This document shows, in pieces, positions 58,501 to 64,000 of a stretch of DNA of 64,000 nt. Under the pieces are notes generated by a model. The model made no database searches. It worked only from the letters and a program-made list of their open reading frames with translations, and was not told the DNA's origin. Position numbers and translations under genes: made by a program. Every line of letters begins with the position of its first letter. Position 1 is the stretch's first letter. The DNA is from Heliocidaris tuberculata (lineage: Eukaryota > Echinodermata > Echinoidea > Camarodonta > Echinometridae), in assembly GCA_025618425.1 (NCBI GenBank), contig CM046836.1, positions 11,338,061-11,402,060 on the forward strand. The letters run 5' to 3'.

Positions 58501-61500
58501 AATTTAGATCTCTGCCACAAAATTTCAGGAAAATTATATAATAATTAAAAGACAATTCATAAGTATTTGTGTTTATGTAGATTGATTTGTAGATTACGGG
58601 TTGATTTGATTTGATTGATGAGACTTGATTTGATTGATGAGACTTGATTTGATGGGATTTCTGAACTATGTCACTCTAATCTCCAACTTGGACAGCTGTC
58701 AACAAAGCTTTTTGGGTGCAACCAAGTCCATATTCAAGAAAATGATCCTGAATTACCTTGGCCAGACATGCCCTACAAGGCACATTCACAATAGTGTACA
58801 TAACTGTGAGCCCAGCTTGCGGTATAGTACGCAGCAGGCTTTCAACAGGGAAAGGTCATTGAATAATCCTTCGTAATCCCCCATTAGGTCAATGTCAATA
58901 CTGCTTCTCCCAAGCTGCTGACACTCTACAAAAGGCATCTTTTGTTAGGTGATCGAAGGGTTTTTCTTCTTTGATAGTTGCCTTTGGATTATAGATTGGC
59001 AACACAAAACTACTGTTCACTGTGCTCGCTCCATTGAAGCTCCAAACCCCTTTTGACTTCGTACATTGTATTTCTGCCTGTAGCACACACAGGATGTAAC
59101 AGTTTGTTTTTACTTCTCATTTACTAGGCCCCTGAATGGGCAGAAGGAGAGAGGTGCTATACCTGTAGGACAGAGTTTGGTCTTGTACAGAGACAGGTGA
59201 GATGCAGTCATAAATGTTGGTAACTAGCTGCCTCTGTTGTTAGTGATAATATTGAGTTCAGTATAATCTGGAGTTCTGGTAATGCTATCGCATTTTAAGA
59301 GAAACTGTTGAAATGTCATCCTGTATAGTTAACACCATGCTGTATTCTTCAGCAGATATAATATAACCTTGTTCATTAAATAAGTGGCAGATATCAGGTT
59401 ATTGCCTTTTCACTTGGTATATCAGCCTGTGGTCATGTCATGGTTGTAGTTACCCTCTATTGAAATAGTTGAAGGCTCATCAGAATCTCATGGTCTCCTT
59501 ACAGCATCACTGCCGTCACTGCGGTCAGGTCTTCTGCAGCAAGTGCTCCTCCAAGAACTGCACCATCCCCAAGTTTGGCATCGAGAAGCCTGTGAGGGTC
59601 TGCGACAACTGCCACGAAAAACTCCAGGGGTAAGGAAACGGTTCCATTGAAAAGTGGAGGGGAATGGTTGATTATGGAGAGGACTATTCTAATGATTATT
59701 CATGGATTATACAAATTGCAATAACTTTTAGATAATTTCAGCGCATGACTGTCACATCCATGTAGGCAGGATAAGAAAAGATACAAATATATAACTTTTT
59801 CTTTTATTTTGAGGATATTATGATAGGCGATTTCAGTATCCAAACTGCAAAATATAAAGTTGAACCTTATAATAGGGTTGTTTTTTTTTGTCTGTTCGTT
59901 TGTTTTAATTTTGTTTTTGCCGATCTATTGAGATTTGCGACCATGGTGTTACATAAAGCAAATTTGGAAAAAAAAAAAGGAAAAGAACATTGATTTGTTT
60001 GATTACTTATTATTTCATTATCATGGACAAAATAGTCTATATTACATTGTTTCATGAATATTTTTAGTTCTAGTTTGCTAATTTTTAGCTCATCCGGCCT
60101 GAATGGGCCAGATGAGCTTATGCCGTGGCGAGGCGTCCGTCGTCCGTCGTCCGTCGTCCGTCCGTCCGTCCGTCCGTCCGTCCGTCCGTCCGTCCGTCCG
60201 TCCGTCCTTCGTCTGTCGTCCGTCCACAATTTCAAAATGCTTCTTCTTCGCCATTTATTACCCGATTTTAATTCCGTTTGCTTTATATGATAGCACTAGG
60301 TGGGGGATTTGAAACTTCTACACAGAATTTTGAAACTCATTAAATATGCTAATTTATGCGCATTTCTCAAAAATCACAAAAATTGCTTCTCCTTCCTCAT
60401 TTATTGACCGATTTCGATTTTTTTTGTTCCATCTGAAAGACTTTCATGAGGTTCATTGAACTTCTACACAGAATTTTGAAATTTTGTCTACAAAATTAAT
60501 TATGCTAATTTATGCGATATTTATTCAAAAATCACAAAAATTGCTTCTTCTTCCTCATTTATTGACCGATTTCGATTTTTTTTTTCCATCTGAAAGACTT
60601 TCATGAGGTTCATTGAACTTCTACTCGGAAATTTGAAATTTTGTCTAGAAAATTATTTATGCTAATTTATGCGAAATTTATTAAAAAGATCACAAAAATG
60701 GCTTCTTCTTCCTCATTTATTGACCGATTTCGATTTTTTTTTTTGTTCCATTTGAAAGACTTTCATGAGGTTTATTAAACTTCTACTCGGAATTTTAAAA
60801 TTTTGTCTAGAAAATAATTTATGCTAATTTATGCAAATTTATGCAAAATTTATTAAAACATCACAAAAATTGCTTCTTCTTCCTCATTTATTGACTGATT
60901 TTGATTTTTTTTCTTCCATCTAAAAGACTTTCATGAAGTTCATTGAACTTCTTCATGGAATTTTGAAATTTTGTCTAGAAAATTATTTATGCTAATTTAT
61001 GCGAAATTTATTACAAAATCACAAAACTTGCTTCTTCTTCCTCATTTATTGAGGAAGACTTTCATGAGGTTCATTGAACTTCTACTCGGAATTTTGAAAT
61101 TTTATCTAGAAAATTATTTATGGTAATTTATACAAAATTTATTTTAACTCTTTGCCCTGTCCATTATGAAACCCATGGCTGCTGGATTATTTCAAAGGCT
61201 ATACCTTTCTACATGATTTCTGTCGACATCATCGACAGAACCGAGAACCCAGAAGTGACAGTGGTCAACAATAGCGGGTTATGAGCTAATAAAGACTTGA
61301 AACAGTGAGGGACAATGCACTGAAGCCACCCTTAAATGTCCCAACCTTAAAATTCTTTTTTTACACCAATGCATAACTTATGTCATTCAGTGCTTTTCTC
61401 TTTTATTACAAATCTTAACCTTCAAATCTCTCTCAATAAAGATTTCACAGTTGGTAGAGATACCTCACCTTGACTAACTTTATGCTTTATTTCAAATTTC

Positions 61501-64000
61501 TCTGTCACACAGTAAAACTATTAAAATTTACATTCCCCAAAATCTTTTAACTGAAGTCGTGCAACTTGAGTTGTCAATTTCCAGACTTTCATTCATATCT
61601 ACATGTCACTGTCTCCTTCCAAAACCACATTTAGCCAGATCTGCAATAGGCACTTCATCATCTGTACATGCATGTAACCAATACATGTACATTTCATCGA
61701 TTCATTACAATGTCTACTGTGTTCAAAGTACAAATTGCATCAATTTCTTTGCTGCATGCCGGATGAGCGCCACATCATTGATGTGCTAGTTTAAATTTGT
61801 ATTTTTGTTTCTTTTTCATTTTGAATGTTTTAAGTCCCTTTAAAGTACTTCATGTATACTGTAGACTTCTAAGCATTATAATTCCAATTTGTTGCTGCTT
61901 TGTTTTTTATGTTTTTTTATTGTTTGTATGTAACAGGAAGTCGAGTGGAAGCAAGTCATCCAGCTCAAGTGGTAACAAAGAGAGTGACTTGCCAGACGAG
62001 TATTTGAACAGTCCCCTGGCTCAGCAATCTCAGGTAAGTTATGCAAAGTGAGACATAGACAGAACCATAACTAGTTGAGAGAGGTAGTGGTTTCACCAGA
62101 AGTTGCTCCAGATTGGTCAGTCATTTCATGGAGCTCCAAATAGCACCCTCCCATAGAGATTGTATACATGTGGGAGGTAACCATTGATTTTACCTTTCCT
62201 TTTTAATTCTCATTTCCTCCCTGGGATGCTCTGTGTGTTTGCAACAGTGCTTATTACCAGTGGAGAATGGCAGTTATCTTTAAGAGATGTTTGAAAACTG
62301 CACAGCCTAATGAACTTTCTGCAGGCAGGTCAAGTATATAAATTAATAGTGACTCATCTCTTTATACCACTTTGAAATCAGCTGCCACCCCAGCGCAATG
62401 AGGCAGATCTTCAGGAGGAAGAGGAGCTTCAGTTAGCCATGGCTCTATCCCTTGATGAAGCAGAGAATAAACACCTGGTGAGTGTGCTTTCAGATTTATC
62501 AAGCATATCTAAAGGCATCAAGTAAGTTTTATAAAGGCCCAGTATAAAGTACCCTGCAAAGCAATGAAATTACATCCCCCTGAAGGGGAAGGATGTCATT
62601 TGAATATTTCGTTAAATGAGCACCTGACACCAGATATTGCCACACTATGTAAACATTATTATTTCTGTTTTAATGCAGACTTTTGAAGATGAACATAATT
62701 TATATTATGGTTCATATCCTAGGGTGATGTTATGAGAACTCTGTTATCTTTTATGTTAATGATACATTAATTGATTGTCATAACAATTGAAATCATGCCT
62801 GCAAGATTTCAGTGTGTGTATGAAGCCAGCTCAACTAAGACATTAAGCTATTACTTGACCCAAGTGAGATTTGTTATGACGTACCCAAAAGATAACATAG
62901 TTATCAAAATACTACCCTAAAGTAACTGGGCAGTGCGTGTGAAAATCATTCCTAAAATGTATCAATGTATTGTTTGTTATGATTCTAGATCAAAGGAAGC
63001 AAAAGCCCTGCTGCGAGTACAACTTCTTCTTCCGTCCCTAGCTCTGCCTACAACTCTAGTGTAAGTTTCATTAATGATGTAAAGAAGTGAAGATGTATAA
63101 TTTTTTTATAAGGAAGATGAGTCCATGTAATGAACATGCTGATCACAGTCAAGATTGTGGTGATATTAATGATGATGATGATGATGTTGATAAGAATAGC
63201 AGTGATGATGACTGGTATTATCAGAATGATGCTTTGATTTGATTTGATTTCTCTTCTTTTCAGGTCTCATCTGCTCCAGCACCTGAGCCTGAGCTAGATC
63301 CTGAGGTGAGTCATCCATTTGAAAAGAGTAAAGACGTTTAAAAAAGTTAAAGAAAATTGTTAGGGCAGACAGACATGAATTGTCGGATTGACAGCCTAAT
63401 AATTATTTCAAAAGGCATTTGAGTTTGAAACTGTGAATGAAATGTGACATTCATGGGCAGTTGATGCCTTCCAGTTTATAAATATCATCGGTGATGTCAT
63501 TGTGACCATAAAAGAACTGGCCTTTTACATGTACTTGTAGCTATGATTACTCATCATATTGCAGTCCTGGATCAAACATGTTTATTATTGGCATATCTGC
63601 ACAATGATTAAATGCTGACCACAGCTCAATTATCAAATTGAATATATGATTTTCAAATCAAACCTTATTTGGGTTGTTGTTTTGTACATACAAGTGAAGT
63701 GTTCATTCACATGACTTTCGAGGAAGAGGGTGTGTTATTCTGATTCCCGTAGACAGGCTTTCCATTTACACTTTTCTCTTTAGACTCCGGTGTAGCAAAT
63801 GGGCACCTGGTTGGAAGGAGTTCTTATTATGCTAATGTAGTAAAACACTGTAAAAACAATATAAAAAATATAAACACTTGTCGTATAACAAAAGCTGGGA
63901 TAGAAATTGCAGAACCATGAGTGCCACTTACGGTATTCACTGAACTAGAATAAACTGAACGAGAATGAGATATTGTTCTCATCCCATTCGCAGCTTGCTC
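46542..64000 (+). CDS. HGS: HGS / HRS, ESCRT-0 subunit (12 exons in window, C-terminus outside)
   Basis: Twelve GT-AG exons give 324 in-frame codons. The VHS domain spans about residues 8-140 ([13 protein letters not shown], then [10 protein letters not shown]). The FYVE zinc finger spans 157-218; its eight ligand cysteines are C167, C170, C183, C186, C191, C194, C213 and C216, with a QHHCRHCG core and a VRVC end. A UIM lies at about 266-282 ([17 protein letters not shown]). In the family, HRS binds PI3P on early endosomes through FYVE, binds ubiquitinated cargo through UIM and VHS, pairs with STAM to form ESCRT-0 and recruits ESCRT-I. The family position normally K/R before HHCR is Q180 here. 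The coiled-coil, proline/glutamine-rich and clathrin-box regions lie beyond the window. Exon 1 is assigned from the [16 protein letters not shown] match to the family N-terminus. Confidence 0.95.
46694..47582 (+). repeat. HGS: Two-copy tandem duplication in HGS intron 1
   Basis: 46694-46992 and 47247-47582 share GGAGCCCTATGTCTGCGCA-type starts, CTGATATTCTAAAGAGTAAG and CACAGTTCGGGAGTTTTGAC. The spacer between them contains the inverse phrases GCGCAGACATGGGCAC and GCGCAGACTTGGGCAC and a TAACCTCGCGTAAGTGTGAG motif. Confidence 0.85.
47779..47879 (-). repeat. 3' LTR of the Ty3 element (internally deleted, 101 bp)
   Basis: Agrees with the other LTR at both ends, but about 93 bases of the middle are replaced by TCTCT. 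The deletion is in this copy only. Confidence 0.88.
47880..48390 (-). other. Polypurine tract and 3' non-coding region of the Ty3 element
   Basis: On the minus strand a long A-run and AAGAAGGAAAAGA stand immediately before the 3' LTR, the expected plus-strand primer. The remaining 450 bases show no ORF. Confidence 0.7.
48391..49788 (-). pseudogene. Ty3 integrase region
   Basis: The frame contains an HHCC zinc-binding module ([10 protein letters not shown] ... CDVC), a D,D,E core ([29 protein letters not shown]) and a C-terminal tail ending [15 protein letters not shown]. It is separated from the RT/RNase H frame by a 7-base imperfect duplication at 49787-49800. No chromodomain is evident. 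Confidence 0.88.
49787..51547 (-). pseudogene. Ty3 protease, reverse transcriptase and RNase H region
   Basis: A long open frame holds an aspartic protease motif ([11 protein letters not shown]; the usual S/T after D is C), an RT palm with the ADD catalytic core ([10 protein letters not shown]) and an RNase H segment ([12 protein letters not shown]). A stop codon in the same frame (complement of 51563-51565) separates it from the upstream gag-side reading frame. The 3' end is shifted out of frame from integrase by the 7-base duplication. Confidence 0.9.
51621..52036. mobile_element. TTAA-flanked CCCTTT MITE (family B, copy 4) inside the Ty3 element
   Basis: 408 bp between TTAA duplicates, inserted just after the gag zinc-knuckle segment. 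It proves that this MITE family was mobile after the Ty3 insertion. Confidence 0.9.
52037..52749 (-). pseudogene. Ty3 gag region
   Basis: The frame starts [11 protein letters not shown] and contains a capsid-like helical region, then zinc-knuckle cysteines (CRYCGQDH...). A seven-T run at 52065-52071 (A-run on the coding strand) appears to have one base too many: the second knuckle ([10 protein letters not shown]) continues in the neighbouring frame. The MITE then interrupts it. Confidence 0.85.
52750..53068 (-). other. Ty3 leader with tRNA-Leu-type primer binding site
   Basis: Directly beside the 5' LTR, the minus strand reads TGGTGTCAGGAGTGGTGG, complementary to the 3' end typical of animal tRNA-Leu including CCA. 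The remaining leader has no ORF. Confidence 0.75.
53069..53257 (-). repeat. 5' LTR of the Ty3 element (189 bp)
   Basis: Begins TGTAAAGAGG and ends CTACTACA on the minus strand. It is the full-length LTR of the pair. Confidence 0.88.
53304..53711. mobile_element. 404-bp MITE with about 75-bp inverted repeats and TA flanks
   Basis: GACCGAAAATTCTGTCTCTC on the left is matched in inverse on the right; the arms continue through GTTCGTTAGCTCTTC and AGAGACAGAAACGGTC to CTGCTGTGCAAACC. TA stands at both borders. It sits only about 40 bp from the Ty3 5' LTR. Confidence 0.82.
53986..54070 (+). CDS. HGS: HGS exon 2
   Basis: Residues 15-43, first VHS helices ([20 protein letters not shown]...). Acceptor TCTACAG, donor GTAAGT. 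Confidence 0.95.
54071..54436. other. HGS: HGS intron 2, no recognised element
   Basis: Contains a C-run near 54199-54213 and nothing else of note. Confidence 0.55.
54437..54512 (+). CDS. HGS: HGS exon 3
   Basis: Residues 43-68 ([20 protein letters not shown]...YALQ), VHS. Confidence 0.95.
54989..56275. mobile_element. Foldback element with very long inverted arms in HGS intron 3
   Basis: Arms of about 370 bp (55247-55616 and 55661-56030) face each other across a 44-base spacer. The inner 75 or so bases (GTGCACTTCATATTGAG ... GGCAGCAGAGAGG) are exact complements. Weaker inverted similarity reaches out to TTAGGCCTAAGTC on the left and GACTCAGGCCTAA on the right, the probable termini. No ORF is present. 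Confidence 0.8.
56323..56415 (+). CDS. HGS: HGS exon 4
   Basis: Residues 69-99 ([20 protein letters not shown]...), VHS. Whole codons. The upstream intron contains a large foldback element. Confidence 0.95.
56416..56977. other. HGS: HGS intron 4, no recognised element
   Basis: AT-rich intron with no repeat matched elsewhere in the window. Confidence 0.55.
56978..57098 (+). CDS. HGS: HGS exon 5
   Basis: Residues 100-140 ([20 protein letters not shown]...QLKGE), end of VHS. A 10-bp TTCGAAATCG repeat, four copies, follows 12 bases after the donor. Confidence 0.95.
57656..58070. mobile_element. TTAA-flanked CCCTTT MITE (family B, copy 5)
   Basis: TTAA-TCCTTTCGAGACAATTG to CCTGAAAGGG-TTAA, 407 bp, in HGS intron 5. 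One base of the left CCCTTT is changed. Confidence 0.85.
58446..58498 (+). CDS. HGS: HGS exon 6
   Basis: Residues 140-157 ([18 protein letters not shown]), the linker between VHS and FYVE. Confidence 0.94.
58499..59504. other. HGS: HGS introns 6 and 7, no recognised element
   Basis: Apart from a short GATTTGATTTGATTGATGAG tandem repeat near 58600-58655, nothing is recognised outside exon 7. Confidence 0.55.
59128..59196 (+). CDS. HGS: HGS exon 7
   Basis: Residues 158-180 ([20 protein letters not shown]...). Start of FYVE with the first zinc-ligand pair. Confidence 0.95.
59505..59629 (+). CDS. HGS: HGS exon 8
   Basis: Residues 181-222 ([20 protein letters not shown]...CHEKLQG). Rest of FYVE with six cysteine ligands. 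Confidence 0.96.
60082..61789 (+). mobile_element. HINE/Helentron-like element, copy 2 (1708 bp)
   Basis: Near-identical to 31852-33526 throughout, including the six internal units and the unique 650-bp part. The main differences are a longer CCGT microsatellite and scattered single bases. Flanking sequence differs completely from copy 1, so both ends are defined. It lies in HGS intron 8, in the same orientation as the gene. Confidence 0.75.
61937..62033 (+). CDS. HGS: HGS exon 9
   Basis: Residues 223-254, a serine-rich linker, then [15 protein letters not shown], a conserved family motif. Confidence 0.95.
62034..62988. other. HGS: HGS introns 9 and 10, no recognised element
   Basis: Featureless AT-rich introns around exon 10. 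Confidence 0.55.
62382..62477 (+). CDS. HGS: HGS exon 10
   Basis: Residues 255-286 ([11 protein letters not shown], then the UIM, then ENKHL). Confidence 0.95.
62989..63060 (+). CDS. HGS: HGS exon 11
   Basis: Residues 287-310, serine/threonine-rich ([19 protein letters not shown]...). Low-complexity, assigned by splice sites and frame. Confidence 0.85.
63264..63305 (+). CDS. HGS: HGS exon 12 (last in window)
   Basis: Residues 311-324 ([14 protein letters not shown]). The family continues after DPE with an ELARYLNR-type segment, expected in the next exon outside the window. Confidence 0.82.
63306..64000. other. HGS: HGS intron 12 (open at right edge)
   Basis: No further exon is recognised. 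A TTTAGACTCCGGTGTAGC near 63779 has an acceptor-like start but runs into a stop codon and does not match the family continuation. Confidence 0.55.

Noticed and set aside
60054..60312. Proline/serine/valine repeat ORFs (RPSVRPSV type)
   Set aside because: They are translations of the CCGT microsatellite near the start of the HINE-like element.
63776..63830. Possible thirteenth HGS exon after TTCTCTTTAG
   Set aside because: The frame continuing from exon 12 meets a stop within a few codons and does not resemble the family sequence after DPE.

Overview
The window is animal nuclear DNA. It holds three conserved multi-exon genes with GT-AG introns, and introns and spacers packed with transposable elements. 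The AT-rich non-coding DNA, the Mag/SURL-like Ty3 retroelement and the dense small DNA transposons suggest a marine invertebrate deuterostome, most likely an echinoderm such as a sea urchin. That is inference; no species marker was found.

Layout. (1) 1-17356, minus strand: TBL3/UTP13, a WD40 protein of the small-subunit processome. Seventeen coding exons give 637 continuous codons; the C-terminal part lies beyond position 1. (2) 17357-22345: a divergent spacer holding a degenerate short-repeat array, a broken LINE fragment, tandem repeats, a hAT-like element and long oligo-G tracts. (3) 22346-36662, plus strand: KCTD5, complete in six exons and 234 residues (CUL3 adaptor). (4) 36663-46541: KCTD5 3' UTR and spacer, with a 588-bp palindromic element. 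(5) 46542 to the right edge, plus strand: HGS/HRS, the ESCRT-0 subunit. Twelve exons encode VHS, FYVE and UIM (324 codons); the rest lies outside. HGS intron 1 carries a 5.5-kb antisense Ty3 LTR retrotransposon with matching 5-bp target duplications, now broken by several lesions and by a TTAA-flanked MITE.

The three genes do not form a pathway. TBL3 serves ribosome biogenesis in the nucleolus, KCTD5 ubiquitin ligation, and HGS endosomal sorting of ubiquitinated cargo. TBL3 and KCTD5 are head to head with about 5 kb between start codons; KCTD5 and HGS are in tandem.

The most interesting material is mobile DNA. A 578-bp element with 34-bp terminal inverted repeats carries an intact 113-codon SAP-domain ORF, and its empty target site survives in two paralogous repeats in the window. 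Two nearly identical 1.7-kb elements have Helentron/HINE-like ends and lie in introns of KCTD5 and HGS. Several MITE families target TTAA, some with arms long enough to form dsRNA. I did not find a convincing new multi-gene system.
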